Shown: piece by piece, positions 36,057 to 45,322 of the stretch
Layout: every line of letters begins with the position of its first letter
Numbering within the stretch: position 1 is the first letter of the stretch
Origin: Verrucomicrobiota bacterium
GTDB lineage: Bacteria > Verrucomicrobiota > Verrucomicrobiia > Limisphaerales > JADLHS01
Length of the DNA: 64,000 nucleotides
Direction: 5' to 3'
NCBI GenBank assembly: GCA_029573725.1
Contig: JAKQDQ010000181.1
Span: 434,001-498,000, forward strand
The notes under the pieces: model-generated
What the model was told of the DNA's origin: nothing
Databases searched by the model: none
The model's input: only the letters and a program-made list of their open reading frames with translations
Position numbers and translations under genes: made by a program

Positions 36057-37016
36057 ATGGCCAAACCTCCAGTAATCGTCGTGGGCAGTTCCAACACCGA
36101 CATGATCATCCAACTGGATCGGATTCCCAAACCGGGGGAAACCATTCTGGGCGGCCGGTTCACCACGGCGGCCGGCGGCAAGGGGGCCAACCAGGCGGTG
36201 GCCGCCGCGCGCGCCGGTGGCGCGGTGACGTTCATCGCGCGATTGGGACGCGACATGCTGGGCGATCAGGCGGTCGCCGGGTTTGCGGCGGATCGGATTC
36301 GCACGCAGTTCATCGTGCGCGACCGGCGAAGTCCTTCCGGCGTGGCCTTGATCTTTGTGGATGCCCGGGGTGAGAACAGCATCGCGGTGGCGCCCGGGGC
36401 GAACGGCAACCTGACCCCGGCCGACGTGCGACGGGCGAAAGCGGCCTTCACTGCCGGGGGCATCCTGGTACTGCAGCTCGAAACACCGCTGCGCGCCGCG
36501 CAGGCGGCGGCCGAACACGCGGTCGCCGTGGACATGCGGGTGATCTTGAATCCCGCACCGGCGCGGGCCCTGCCCAACACGCTGCTCCGGCAGCTTTACC
36601 TCCTGACGCCCAATGAAAGTGAAGCGGAATTACTGACGGGCATTGCCGTCAGCGACACGGCTTCGGCGCGACAGGCGGCGGGAGTCCTGCGCCAACGGGG
36701 GGTGCGCAACGTCATTGTCACTTTGGGCGCGCGCGGCGCGCTGGTGGATGGTGCGGATGGCGCGGGTTGGATTCCGGCGTTCAAGGTCAAGCCGGTGGAC
36801 AGCACGGCGGCAGGTGATGTGTTCAATGGCGCACTGGCTGTAGGATTGGCTGAAGGCCGGTCGTTGTTGGACGCCGCGCGGTTTGGCGCCGCGGCGGCGG
36901 CGATCAGCGTCACCCGGCTGGGTGCGCAAACGTCCGCCCCGGCGCGCCAGGAGATTGAGCGGTTGCTGGCGCTGGCCGGCAGGCGTTCGCGCCCGGATAA
37001 TCATCGCGCGGCGTGA
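36057..37016 (+). CDS. rbsK: Ribokinase
   Basis: 319 residues from MAKPPVIVVGSSNTDMIIQL. PfkB-family signature 1 is GGKGANQAVAAARAGG, and signature 2 with the catalytic Asp is DSTAAGDVFNGALAVGLAEG, where AAGD (as in E. coli RbsK) replaces the more common GAGD. The LNPAPARALP and LTPNESEAELLTGI segments are typical ribokinase elements. It phosphorylates D-ribose at O5 in the cytoplasm after import, probably by the transporter encoded just upstream. Confidence 0.92.
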   Translation: MAKPPVIVVGSSNTDMIIQLDRIPKPGETILGGRFTTAAGGKGANQAVAAARAGGAVTFIARLGRDMLGDQAVAGFAADRIRTQFIVRDRRSPSGVALIFVDARGENSIAVAPGANGNLTPADVRRAKAAFTAGGILVLQLETPLRAAQAAAEHAVAVDMRVILNPAPARALPNTLLRQLYLLTPNESEAELLTGIAVSDTASARQAAGVLRQRGVRNVIVTLGARGALVDGADGAGWIPAFKVKPVDSTAAGDVFNGALAVGLAEGRSLLDAARFGAAAAAISVTRLGAQTSAPARQEIERLLALAGRRSRPDNHRAA

Positions 37017-37061
37017 CCGCGTGGAGCGCCCTTGCGTCCGCCCGCGCCCAGCGGGAAGCGC

Positions 37062-37655
37062 CTACCAGTTCTTGCCCGTCTCCACGCGGCCATCGAAGTA
37101 GAGCACATTTTTTCCGTTGAGACGGCCCCGGCGGCCATGAAAGGGATTGGCATCTCCCAGCAGGGGCGTGTTCTCGCGGCTGCCGAACAAAATGCGCACA
37201 ATCACGCTGGCTTCATTGGTGTAGATGGTGGCCCATTCGGGGGCCAGGTAGGGCGCGTCATTCAGCCAGAAGTTCCAGGCATAACTGGTTTGTTCGGAAT
37301 CAAAAATCGCATGTTCGGCCGGGCAGCGAAAAACGTGATTGGTGGGCTGGCCGGGAAACAGCGTCGTGGTGATGGGGGGGAGATTGGTTTGCTGGCTGGG
37401 CAGATAACCGGCGCATACGGGGAGGCGGTCCCGATTATCGGCGACGTATGCGGTCAGGGCGATGCCGATTTGCCGCAGGTTGCTGATGCAGGCTGCGGTG
37501 TGAGCGCTGCGTTTGGCACGGGCCAGCGCGGGCAGCAGCAGGGCGGCCAGCACGCCGATGATGGCGAGGACCACCAGCAGTTCGATCAGGGTGAAAGCCG
37601 GGTGCGGCGGCGCAACGACGCGCGAGGCCGGAGGGTCAAGGCGTGCGGAGCGCAT
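37062..37655 (-). CDS. Prepilin-like protein
   Basis: 197 residues. A leader of about 19 residues precedes the prepilin peptidase site and [20 protein letters not shown]. The rest is a short periplasmic domain with [20 protein letters not shown] and a C-terminal [15 protein letters not shown], a variant of the FxDGHV end of the H-X9-DG group. It overlaps the previous gene (membrane-anchored 188-aa protein) by 20 bp, repeating the prepilin-plus-anchor pairing at 4.5-6 kb, although gene order differs. Confidence 0.85.
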   Translation of the reverse strand: MRSARLDPPASRVVAPPHPAFTLIELLVVLAIIGVLAALLLPALARAKRSAHTAACISNLRQIGIALTAYVADNRDRLPVCAGYLPSQQTNLPPITTTLFPGQPTNHVFRCPAEHAIFDSEQTSYAWNFWLNDAPYLAPEWATIYTNEASVIVRILFGSRENTPLLGDANPFHGRRGRLNGKNVLYFDGRVETGKNW

Positions 37656-38202
37656 GGATGGTTTTCAACAGCTCGGAAATCACGGGCGCGGTGCGGCCGC
37701 GATAATAGACGTCCTGATCGTTGTACGCCGCGGTGGCCTGGCGCAGCATCTCCCGGCCCGCCGGGGTATTGAGCCGGGCCTGCAACGAGCGGCGCGCCTC
37801 CGGCGTAAGGCTTTCACGATATTGCGCCACCCACCGTGCCGTGGCCGCAATGTTCCCGTCCCGTTGGGCCTCGGGAGAATGAGCCACCAGGAGTTGCAGG
37901 GCACGAATGTGCTCGAGATTGAAAAAATCGAGAAACGCCCGCTCGCGGTTGGCGGGATCCGTCAGGGGACCATAGCGACCTTCCAGATATTTGGCGAAGC
38001 GCTGATCCGGGTCCTGGATGTCCCGGGCTGCCACGCCCGCCTGAATTTCACGCACCAGCTCGCGCGGTACCAAGTGGCGGGAAAGCTGCCAATAGCCCAC
38101 CGCCCCAACCCCGGCCAGCACCAGCGCCACGCCGGCCAGCCGTGGCCCGCGCCGCCGCTGACGTTTGTGCCGTCCGGCCGGGTTCAGGGATGTGTTGTTC
38201 AT
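37636..38202 (-). CDS. Membrane-anchored protein of unknown function
   Basis: 188 residues from [20 protein letters not shown]; an upstream Met at 38235 is possible. A very basic cytoplasmic N terminus precedes one transmembrane helix ([17 protein letters not shown]) and a soluble, helical, Arg-rich domain ([40 protein letters not shown]). I do not recognise the family. It overlaps the following prepilin gene by 20 bp, so the pair is translationally coupled. Confidence 0.6.
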   Translation of the reverse strand: MNNTSLNPAGRHKRQRRRGPRLAGVALVLAGVGAVGYWQLSRHLVPRELVREIQAGVAARDIQDPDQRFAKYLEGRYGPLTDPANRERAFLDFFNLEHIRALQLLVAHSPEAQRDGNIAATARWVAQYRESLTPEARRSLQARLNTPAGREMLRQATAAYNDQDVYYRGRTAPVISELLKTIHALRTP

Positions 38203-38311
38203 GTGGTAATCTCTGTTGGGTTCATGAAAATGCAACTGCGGAGCGCCTCGTTGTTGCGGCAGTCCCCGCGGTCTGGGCCAGGCACCGTTTCCCGGCGGGC
38301 CGGACCGCCGT

Positions 38312-39241
38312 TCAGTTGCTCCGGTAGCGGGCCCGGCGATCCCGCCGCCGGGCCATTTCGCTGGTATAACAGCGGCCCAGCGAGGCCTTGTGCTGTTCCA
38401 CCCATTCGGTGAGCTTGGTTTGGCCGAGCGGTGGCGCCTCCACCACCAGGCGATTTTCCATCAAGCCGCGGATTTCCTCCCGCGTGGCGATCACGTCGCG
38501 CACCAGCCATCCCAGCACCCGACAGCTCCAGTAGCCGAGCGCGGGGGGCACGCCGATGATCACACGATGCAAACCCAGTTTATGCGCGATCATCTCCACC
38601 AACTCCCGGTAGGTGAACGTTTCCGGGCCGATGGCCTGCACAATTTTGTTCTCGCCGGCCAGTGCCTCCTGTACCGCCGCTGCTGCCAGATCGTCCACAT
38701 AGATCGGCTGCAACCGGTAATCGCCTTTTCCATACACGCCATAGACCGGCAGATGGCGCAGGGCCCACGCGATATTGTTGATCAGGATGTCCTCCTTCCC
38801 GAACAAAACTGTGGGGCGTAGAATTCCATAGGAAAGCCCCGAGGTCATCAGGGTCTGTTCCAGCTCGGCCTTGCCGCGAAAGTACGGCAGGTCGGAGTGC
38901 CGGTCGGGATGGGTGATGCTGATGTGGACGATCCGGCGCACGCCCGCCTGTTGCGCCGCGGCAAACAGGACGCGCGTATTCGCCACGGCTTGGGCGTGGG
39001 TGAACCGCCGGTGATCAAACCGCACCCAGTACGTGTTGATCAAGGCCGCCACGCCTTCCAGGGAACGTCGCAGCAACTCGGGACGGTCAAAGTGAAAAGC
39101 CGCCGCTTGGATCCGGTCGCCGAACGGATTTTCCCGGTGCAGGGAATTGGTGAGGGTCAGCACCTCGTGGCCGGCGGCGAGCAGGCGCTGCGCGATGTAG
39201 CGCCCCGAGTAGCCGAATGCACCTGTAACTGCTATCCGCAT
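38312..39241 (-). CDS. NAD(P)-binding NmrA-like dehydrogenase/epimerase
   Basis: 309 residues. The Rossmann dinucleotide motif is VTGAFGYSGRYIAQRLL at the extreme N terminus, followed by an atypical-SDR pattern (INTYWVRFDHRRFTHAQAVA, HISITHPDRHSDLPYFRGKA, YGILRPTVLFG). The active-site Tyr-x3-Lys is not in standard position (YFRGKAELE), as in NmrA/complex I 39-kDa-like members that bind but may not turn over substrate. A role in quinone, carotenoid or sugar metabolism cannot be chosen by sequence. Confidence 0.8.
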   Translation of the reverse strand: MRIAVTGAFGYSGRYIAQRLLAAGHEVLTLTNSLHRENPFGDRIQAAAFHFDRPELLRRSLEGVAALINTYWVRFDHRRFTHAQAVANTRVLFAAAQQAGVRRIVHISITHPDRHSDLPYFRGKAELEQTLMTSGLSYGILRPTVLFGKEDILINNIAWALRHLPVYGVYGKGDYRLQPIYVDDLAAAAVQEALAGENKIVQAIGPETFTYRELVEMIAHKLGLHRVIIGVPPALGYWSCRVLGWLVRDVIATREEIRGLMENRLVVEAPPLGQTKLTEWVEQHKASLGRCYTSEMARRRDRRARYRSN

Positions 39242-39373
39242 GCCCTGCTGCTCGGTGTGCCTGTCGGACTGCCGCGCGCCGCCCGTCCAGAAATCCGTGG
39301 CCGCGATGGCCGGGACCGACAGCGCCGGTTCCGTGCTTGTCGGACGCCCGCCCCACCGCCGGCGTCGTCCGGC

Positions 39374-40144
39374 CTACTTCTTGATGAACGGAGCGAACAG
39401 GTCGATCGGCACCGGCAGAAAGGTGGTCGTGTTGTGTTCACTGGAGATTTCGCGCATGGTTTGCAGGAAGCGCAACTGCAGTGCGATCGGCTCCTGGCTG
39501 ATCATCTGGCCGGCCTGCACCATTTTCTCGGCCGCCTGGAATTCGCCCTCGGCATTGACGATCTTGGCGCGGCGCTCGCGCTCGGCCTCCGCCTGCTTGG
39601 CCATGGCGCGTTTCATGCCGTCCGGCAGCGCCACATCCTTCACCTCCACCGCGGTGACCTTGATGCCCCACGGGTCGGTCTGCCGGTCAATGATCTCCTG
39701 CAGTTTGTGGTTGATTTTATCCCGATGCGCCAGCAACTCGTCAAGCTCCGCCTGGCCCAACACGCTGCGGAGGGTCGTCTGCGCAATCAAGGAGGTCGCC
39801 TTCAAAAAGTTCTCCACCTTGACCACTGCCGACACCGAATCAATGACGCGAAAATAAACCACGGCATCCACCGAAACCGGCACGTTGTCGCGGGTCATGA
39901 CCTCCTGCTTGGCGACATCAATGGTTACCACCCGCAAATCCATCTTCACCATGCGATCCACAAATGGAATCAACAAAATGAGTCCCGGACCTTTTTCGCC
40001 CAGCAGCTTGCCCAGGCGAAAGATGACGCCGCGCTCGTATTCGCGCAAAATGCGCATCATGTTCGGCAGCGCAATCGAGCCAAGGATGAAGAGGGCGACG
40101 GCCCACGGCACGAGTTTCACCAGGAAGGAGATCGGTTCAGGCAT
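39374..40144 (-). CDS. Slipin/stomatin-like SPFH (band 7) protein
   Basis: 256 residues with one N-terminal membrane helix and an SPFH domain (~30-190). Typical segments are [40 protein letters not shown] and [21 protein letters not shown] short coiled region [20 protein letters not shown] follows. It starts after the NfeD-like protease gene with a 6-bp gap. Slipins form membrane microdomain scaffolds and in archaea are cleaved by the partner NfeD protease. Confidence 0.92.
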   Translation of the reverse strand: MPEPISFLVKLVPWAVALFILGSIALPNMMRILREYERGVIFRLGKLLGEKGPGLILLIPFVDRMVKMDLRVVTIDVAKQEVMTRDNVPVSVDAVVYFRVIDSVSAVVKVENFLKATSLIAQTTLRSVLGQAELDELLAHRDKINHKLQEIIDRQTDPWGIKVTAVEVKDVALPDGMKRAMAKQAEAERERRAKIVNAEGEFQAAEKMVQAGQMISQEPIALQLRFLQTMREISSEHNTTTFLPVPIDLFAPFIKK

Positions 40145-40150
40145 AGGTGT

Positions 40151-41446
40151 TTAATTTAACGGGGTTTTTGGTTTTACGGTCAACGTCAATCCGTTCACGG
40201 CGAGCACCACCACCGGCTGGCCGGCTTCCACGGGCACCGCGGACACGGCGTTCCAATGTTCGCCTTCGATAAATACTTTTCCCTGCGTGGCGTCAATGCG
40301 CGTCACGGCGGCCACCACCTGGCCAATCAGGGTTTCGCGTCCGACCCGCACCGGCAGCAGCTGGGCCTTCAGCCCGGCCCCGGCCACAAAAATAAAGAAC
40401 AGCGCGGTCACCACCACGCCCGGCACGATGTACCCCAGCGAAAGCCGGAATCCCGGCTCCGCCTTGTCGAACAACATCAGGGCCCCCAGCAGAAACGCAA
40501 TGATGCCGCCCGCGGTCAGCACCCCATGCGTGGCCGCAAAAACGTCGGCAACAAACAGCAGCAGGGCAAGTCCGATCAAGGCCAGGCCCGCAATGTTTAC
40601 CGGCAGCACCGAGGCCATGTACAACGCGAGGATCAGCGCGATGCCGCCCACCACACCGGGCAGAATCGCCCCCGGATTGCTCAACTCACCAATGATGCCG
40701 TAGATCGCCATGAGCATCAGCAGGAACATGACTTCCGGGCGCCACAATAATTGAAACACCCTTTCGCGCGCGATCATGGGGATGACCTCAATCTCCGCCC
40801 CCCGCGTATGCAGGATGCGCCCGTGCGCCTCACGCCCGTCCAGTTGGTCGAGCAGATCGGGCAAATCTTTGGCCACGAGGTCAATCACGTTGATTTGCAA
40901 CGCCTGCTCCGCGGTGATGGCCGCGCTCTCCTTGACGGAGGAACGGGCCCATTCGACATTGCGGTTGCGTTTGGCTGCGATGGTTTCGATGTAACTGGTC
41001 GCGAAGTTCTCCAGCTTTTGCTTCATCGTGTCATCGGGCTTCGCCTCGCCGCCGGCGGGGTTGCCGCCGATGGCCACCGGGTGCGCGGCGCCGATGCTGG
41101 TGGTGGGGGCCATCGCCGCAATATCGGCGGCAACGGTGATGAAACAGCCGGCGCTGCCGGCATGTGCGCCGGGCGGGGCCACGTAAACCACAATCGGCAC
41201 CGGCGCGGCCAGGAATTTTTGAACAATGACCTTGGTGGAGTCGAGCAGACCGCCCGGAGTGTCGAGTTGGATGATCAGGCACTCGTCCTGCCGGGCCCCC
41301 GCCACTTCCACGGCGCGTCCCACGTAGTCCGCCGTGGCCGGACCGATGGCCCCTTCGATTTTCATCAAACCCACTTTGGCGGCCTGCAGCCTTGGCCCAA
41401 AGCCAGGCAGGAGCGCAAGCAACACAATTGACAGCCATCGGTTCAT
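40151..41446 (-). CDS. NfeD-like membrane serine protease
   Basis: 431 residues. A signal peptide is followed by a ClpP-like domain with GGLLDSTKVIVQKFL and the nucleophile region AHAGSAGCFITVAADIAAMA. A candidate catalytic Lys lies ~40 residues on. Four to five transmembrane helices (~235-345) follow and a C-terminal OB-fold (GKVFIEGEHWNAVSAVP). Long-form NfeD proteins pair with slipins in a two-gene operon, as here, and act in membrane quality control. It is divergent from the ECF sigma factor gene. Confidence 0.9.
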   Translation of the reverse strand: MNRWLSIVLLALLPGFGPRLQAAKVGLMKIEGAIGPATADYVGRAVEVAGARQDECLIIQLDTPGGLLDSTKVIVQKFLAAPVPIVVYVAPPGAHAGSAGCFITVAADIAAMAPTTSIGAAHPVAIGGNPAGGEAKPDDTMKQKLENFATSYIETIAAKRNRNVEWARSSVKESAAITAEQALQINVIDLVAKDLPDLLDQLDGREAHGRILHTRGAEIEVIPMIARERVFQLLWRPEVMFLLMLMAIYGIIGELSNPGAILPGVVGGIALILALYMASVLPVNIAGLALIGLALLLFVADVFAATHGVLTAGGIIAFLLGALMLFDKAEPGFRLSLGYIVPGVVVTALFFIFVAGAGLKAQLLPVRVGRETLIGQVVAAVTRIDATQGKVFIEGEHWNAVSAVPVEAGQPVVVLAVNGLTLTVKPKTPLN

Positions 41447-41601
41447 CTCTTTTCCGCCACCTTCAGCCTATCAAGCGCCGGCCCGTCCGCAAATCTTTTA
41501 CGCGCCAGCCCCACCGCTCCGGTCCGACCCGGGGGCTCCTGACTCTCCGGCAAAACAGACTCCCCAAATGCCGGCGCTCCGGCCACACTCCACCGTACGC
41601 A

Positions 41602-42231
41602 ATGACCGCTGTTGCCACAGATGCCGAACTGGTGCGCCGCGCGAAGGCCGGAGATCTGGCCGCCTTCGAGGCGCTGGTCTTTCGCCATGAGCGTCAAATC
41701 TACACCCTCGCCTGGCGGCTGGTGCAGAATCAACAGGATGCTGAAGATGTGACGCAGCAGACCTTTCTCGGCGCGCTGGAAGGACTGGCCGGGTTCCGGG
41801 AGGCCGCGCGTTTCACCACCTGGCTCAACCGCATCGCCACCTACGCCGCCCTGAAGATCCTCCGCAAACGCCGGGGCCTCAACACGATTCCGCTCGAAGC
41901 CGCATCCGCGGCGGCGGAGGACTATGCCTCCCTGCCGCGCCCCGAGTACATCGCCGACTGGCGGGAATCGCCGGAGCGGCTGGTGGAACGCAACGAAATC
42001 CGGGAACTGCTGGATGCGGCGCTGACCAGGCTGGACGACAAGCATCGCCTGGTTTTCATCCTGCGCGATGTGGAGGGATTATCCGTCGCCGAAACCGCCG
42101 CCGCGCTGGGGCTGACCGAAGGCAATGTAAAGGTGCGTCTGCTGCGCGCGCGTCTGCAATTGCGCGAGCAGTTGACCCGCGTCCTGGGTGATCCGGCCCG
42201 GCAGTTGCCGCGCCCGCCGGACCACGGGTGA
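41602..42231 (+). CDS. ECF-family RNA polymerase sigma factor
   Basis: 209 residues from MTAVATDAELVRRAKAGDLA; an upstream frame to 41392 is not protein-like. Region 2 is LVFRHERQIYTLAWRLVQNQ with DAEDVTQQTFLGAL. Region 4 carries the HTH RLDDKHRLVFILRDVEGLSVAE, then LGLTEGNVKVRLLRARLQLRE. A zinc-finger protein follows 49 bp downstream, the usual anti-sigma partner, then an RND efflux set on the same strand. The efflux genes are therefore likely targets, but no promoter motif was found. Confidence 0.93.
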   Translation: MTAVATDAELVRRAKAGDLAAFEALVFRHERQIYTLAWRLVQNQQDAEDVTQQTFLGALEGLAGFREAARFTTWLNRIATYAALKILRKRRGLNTIPLEAASAAAEDYASLPRPEYIADWRESPERLVERNEIRELLDAALTRLDDKHRLVFILRDVEGLSVAETAAALGLTEGNVKVRLLRARLQLREQLTRVLGDPARQLPRPPDHG

Positions 42232-42280
42232 AAATTAATTGTAACTTTCCGCCGCCAGGCGGCTCAAATTCAGAACAGAC

Positions 42281-42538
42281 ATGAAATGTGCCGAGTTGAT
42301 GCAGCTGTTGAACGAATACGTGGATGGTTCGGTGGATCCCGCCATTTGCACCGCATTCGAACAACACCTGGCCGGCTGCAATCCCTGTCAGGTGGTCGTG
42401 GATAACATCCGCCAAACCATCACCCTGTACCGCAACGGCCAGCCCTATGGGCTGCCCCGGAAATATCAACGGCGTCTGCACGCCGCGTTGCGGCGCCGGT
42501 GGAGACAGACCCATCCGTCTGGTCCGGCGTCGTCTTGA
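42281..42538 (+). CDS. Zinc-finger anti-sigma factor-like protein
   Basis: 85 residues. The N-terminal half has the zf-HC2 pattern: MKCAELMQLLNEYVDGSVDP, then FEQHLAGCNPCQVVVDN, giving the HxxxCxxC metal ligands. There is no transmembrane segment, so it is a soluble member. The C-terminal third is Arg-rich. It follows the ECF sigma gene directly and is expected to bind it. Confidence 0.88.
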   Translation: MKCAELMQLLNEYVDGSVDPAICTAFEQHLAGCNPCQVVVDNIRQTITLYRNGQPYGLPRKYQRRLHAALRRRWRQTHPSGPASS

Positions 42539-42742
42539 GCGCGGCCGGCGCCGCAGTTTGGTGGGGACCGAATCTTTGTAACCTTTTCAACCTTCGCGGC
42601 CCGGTAAGAGCAACAGGTGATGTTGACCACCAAAATGATGCCTGGCGTGTTGACCAGCGGTGCAGCCGGTGGCGCCGCGTTTCGCCGGGCACGGTGCCGG
42701 CCGGCGACCCTGGATAATTGAACGGTTACCATTTGCCCAGCC

Positions 42743-42976
42743 ATGAAAATGCAATTCATCATTCGTCGGTTCGCCGGAGGATTCGTTCTCGCCAGCCTGC
42801 TCCTTGCGCATTATCACCGGCCTTATTGGTTGTGGGTCACTGCGTTCGTTGGAGTCAACCTGCTGCAATCGTCCTTCACCCGCTTCTGCCCGTTGGAAAC
42901 CCTGCTCCAACACTGCGGGGTGGGCCGGGAGGCGGCAGATTCGCGACCGGCCGCCGCGCCACCCCGGGGGTCATGA
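42743..42976 (+). CDS. DUF2892 inner-membrane protein
   Basis: 77 residues with two hydrophobic segments (GGFVLASLLLAHYH, YWLWVTAFVGVNLLQSSF) and the family-typical end FTRFCPLETLLQHCGV. DUF2892 (YgaP-like C-terminal) proteins are small and often next to efflux, sulfurtransferase or metal-stress genes. Their function is unknown. The stop overlaps the TolC-family start (ATGA), indicating cotranslation. Confidence 0.82.
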   Translation: MKMQFIIRRFAGGFVLASLLLAHYHRPYWLWVTAFVGVNLLQSSFTRFCPLETLLQHCGVGREAADSRPAAAPPRGS

Positions 42977-44286
42977 AGCCGGCCTGGGGAATTTTCAACT
43001 TGTTGCTGGCCCTGAGCTGGAGCCGCGCCGGGGCGGTGCCGTGGACTTTGCCGCAGGCGCTGCAATTCGCGATCACCAACAGTCCCGAGGCGCGCATTGC
43101 GCAGCACCGCATTGCCGCCGCCCAGGCCGGGCTGGCGCAGGCGCAGGCCGCTTTTTCACCGCAGTTGCAGTTCCAGTCCGGCTATCTGCGCACCGACAAT
43201 CCCATGCTCGCTTTCGGCAGTTTGTTGAACCAGCGCGCCCTGGGGCCCGGCCTGAACTTCAATGACGTGCCCGATCAAGACGACCTCAATGTCAAAGGCT
43301 TGCTGACGGTGCCGCTTTACGCGGGCGGAGGAAATGTCGCGGGGCGCGCCGCTGCGCAGGCCAACGTGGCGGCGGCGCGGGAGACGGCGGCGGGCATTCG
43401 CAACGCGCTGATGTTTGAAGTGGCACGCACTTACTATACCGTCATCAAGGCGCGTGAGTTCATCCAGGCCACCGAGGCCAGCGCGCGCGCCTATGAATCC
43501 AACCTGGCAATCGCCGCGCGCCGCCACGAAATCGGCACCCTGCTCAGATCCGAGGTGCTGGATGTGGAGGTGCGGTTGGCCCAGGCCCGCGAAGCGGCCG
43601 CGCAGGCGCGCAACGCCCACGCGCTCGCCCGGCGCGCATTTCAGAACGTGCTGGGAGTGGAGGCGGAAACGATTGAAATTGCCGATCCTCCGCCGGCGGA
43701 TCCTCCGGTCGCAGACGCAGGCGTTCCAGCGCAGCGTCCCGAGCTGGCCGCCAGCGCGCAACGGTTACGGGCGGCGGAAGCGGAGTGGCGCCGGGCGGCG
43801 GCCGGCTACCATCCCCGGCTCAGCGCCTTTGGCAGCCTGGATTACGACTATGGCTCGCGGACCGAGCGCGACGGCAGGAGCTATACCGCTGGAGTGTTGT
43901 TGCAATGGGATTTATGGGACGGCGCCGGCACGAAGGCGCGCCGTGCTGAAGCCCGGGCCGGGCTCGCCGCCGCCACCGAAGCGGACCGCAAACTGCGCCT
44001 CGACCTGGCGTTCGAACTGGAACAAGCGCGCCTGGCGCTCCGTGAAGCGACCGAGCGTCTGGACGTTACCGCAAAAACCATCGCCCAAGCCACCGAAAGC
44101 GTGGAGTTGACCCGCGCACGCTTTGAGCAGGGACTTGCGCTCGCCACGCAATTGATTGACGCGGAAACTGCGCTGGTCACGGCCCGGGTGCGTCGCGCCG
44201 AGGCCGAGGCGGATCAACGCATCGCCGCCGCCGCCGTGCGCAAGGCCCTGGGGCGGCCGCCACTGGAAACGCCTGTCCCGCCTTGA
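42973..44286 (+). CDS. TolC-family outer-membrane efflux protein
   Basis: 437 residues from MKPAWGIFNLLLALSWSRAG (signal peptide). The two OEP repeats are visible, with LPQALQFAITNSPEARIAQH, AAQAGLAQAQAAFSPQLQFQ and, in the second half, LRAAEAEWRRAAAGYHPRLS and FEQGLALATQLIDAETAL. It forms the outer-membrane exit duct of the RND pump encoded next. A longer frame to 42718 overlaps the DUF2892 gene and is rejected. Confidence 0.9.
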   Translation: MKPAWGIFNLLLALSWSRAGAVPWTLPQALQFAITNSPEARIAQHRIAAAQAGLAQAQAAFSPQLQFQSGYLRTDNPMLAFGSLLNQRALGPGLNFNDVPDQDDLNVKGLLTVPLYAGGGNVAGRAAAQANVAAARETAAGIRNALMFEVARTYYTVIKAREFIQATEASARAYESNLAIAARRHEIGTLLRSEVLDVEVRLAQAREAAAQARNAHALARRAFQNVLGVEAETIEIADPPPADPPVADAGVPAQRPELAASAQRLRAAEAEWRRAAAGYHPRLSAFGSLDYDYGSRTERDGRSYTAGVLLQWDLWDGAGTKARRAEARAGLAAATEADRKLRLDLAFELEQARLALREATERLDVTAKTIAQATESVELTRARFEQGLALATQLIDAETALVTARVRRAEAEADQRIAAAAVRKALGRPPLETPVPP

Positions 44287-44290
44287 ATTC

Positions 44291-45322
44291 ATGAAACCCC
44301 TGTTTGCCTCCCTCGGAGTGATCGCCAGTGCCCTGACCTGCGTTTTGAGCGGCTGCGGGCGACAACCGGAACGTCCGGCGCCCGGATCGCTGCCCGCCGC
44401 CAGCGTCACGGTCACCACCGTGACCTTGAAACCGCGTCCCGCGTGGGAGGAGGTTGTCGGCACCGTGCGGGCAAAATCGCGCACAGTGATCGAGGCCCGG
44501 GTCAGCGGGCGGATCGAACAAATGCCGGTCGCGCTTGGGGGACGGGTTGAATCCGGGGAGCTGCTGGTGCAACTCAACGCGCCCGAAATCGAAGCGAAGC
44601 TCCAACAGGCGCAGGCCTTGCAGCTCCAGGCTGATGCCGACCTGAAACGATTCACGGCGTTGCTGGAAACCGCCGCGCTCACCCGCGCGGAGTTCGACAA
44701 TGCCCAGGCCCACGCCCGTGTGGCGCAGGCCGCCGTGGCGGAAGCTGAGACCCGGTGGAGCTACACCCGCATCCGGTCACCCTACGCCGGAGTCATCACC
44801 CGCAAATACGCCGACGTCGGCGATCTCGCCGCGCCCGGAAAACCCCTGCTGGAAATGGAGGACGCGACGGCGTTGCGTCTGGAAGCCGATGTGCCCGAGG
44901 CGGTCATTGGCCGGTTGCATCCGGGCGATAAATTGCCGGTGCGTATCTCGTCACTGGCCAGTGAACTCGAAGGTGTGGTGCGCGAAATCGCCCCCGCTGC
45001 CGATCCGAACAGCCGCACCTTTCTCGTGAAACTGGATCTGCCTCCGGCCCCCGGACTGCGCCCGGGTCAGTTTGGTCGCGTGGCCATGGTCGTGGGCGAA
45101 ACGACCGCCCTGCGGGTGCCCGTGCCGGCCGTGGTGCGGCGCGGCCAAATGGAGATTGTGTTTGTCGCGGTGGCGGGGCACGCGCAGCTGCGCCTGGTGA
45201 AAACAGGCGCCCGCGTTGGTGCCGAAATCGAGGTGGTCTCCGGGGTGAACGCCGGAGAACAAGTCGTCACCGCCAACCCGGCCACCCTGCAGGACGGTCA
45301 ACCCCTGACGTTCCAGCCATGA
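44291..45322 (+). CDS. RND efflux membrane-fusion lipoprotein
   Basis: 343 residues from [23 protein letters not shown], whose LSGC lipobox suggests lipidation after cleavage. The periplasmic adaptor fold is present: barrel-sandwich half-motifs [20 protein letters not shown] and [20 protein letters not shown] flank a coiled hairpin (~105-165), then beta-barrel and proximal domain ([20 protein letters not shown]). It connects the pump to TolC. The stop overlaps the pump start (ATGA). Confidence 0.92.
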   Translation: MKPLFASLGVIASALTCVLSGCGRQPERPAPGSLPAASVTVTTVTLKPRPAWEEVVGTVRAKSRTVIEARVSGRIEQMPVALGGRVESGELLVQLNAPEIEAKLQQAQALQLQADADLKRFTALLETAALTRAEFDNAQAHARVAQAAVAEAETRWSYTRIRSPYAGVITRKYADVGDLAAPGKPLLEMEDATALRLEADVPEAVIGRLHPGDKLPVRISSLASELEGVVREIAPAADPNSRTFLVKLDLPPAPGLRPGQFGRVAMVVGETTALRVPVPAVVRRGQMEIVFVAVAGHAQLRLVKTGARVGAEIEVVSGVNAGEQVVTANPATLQDGQPLTFQP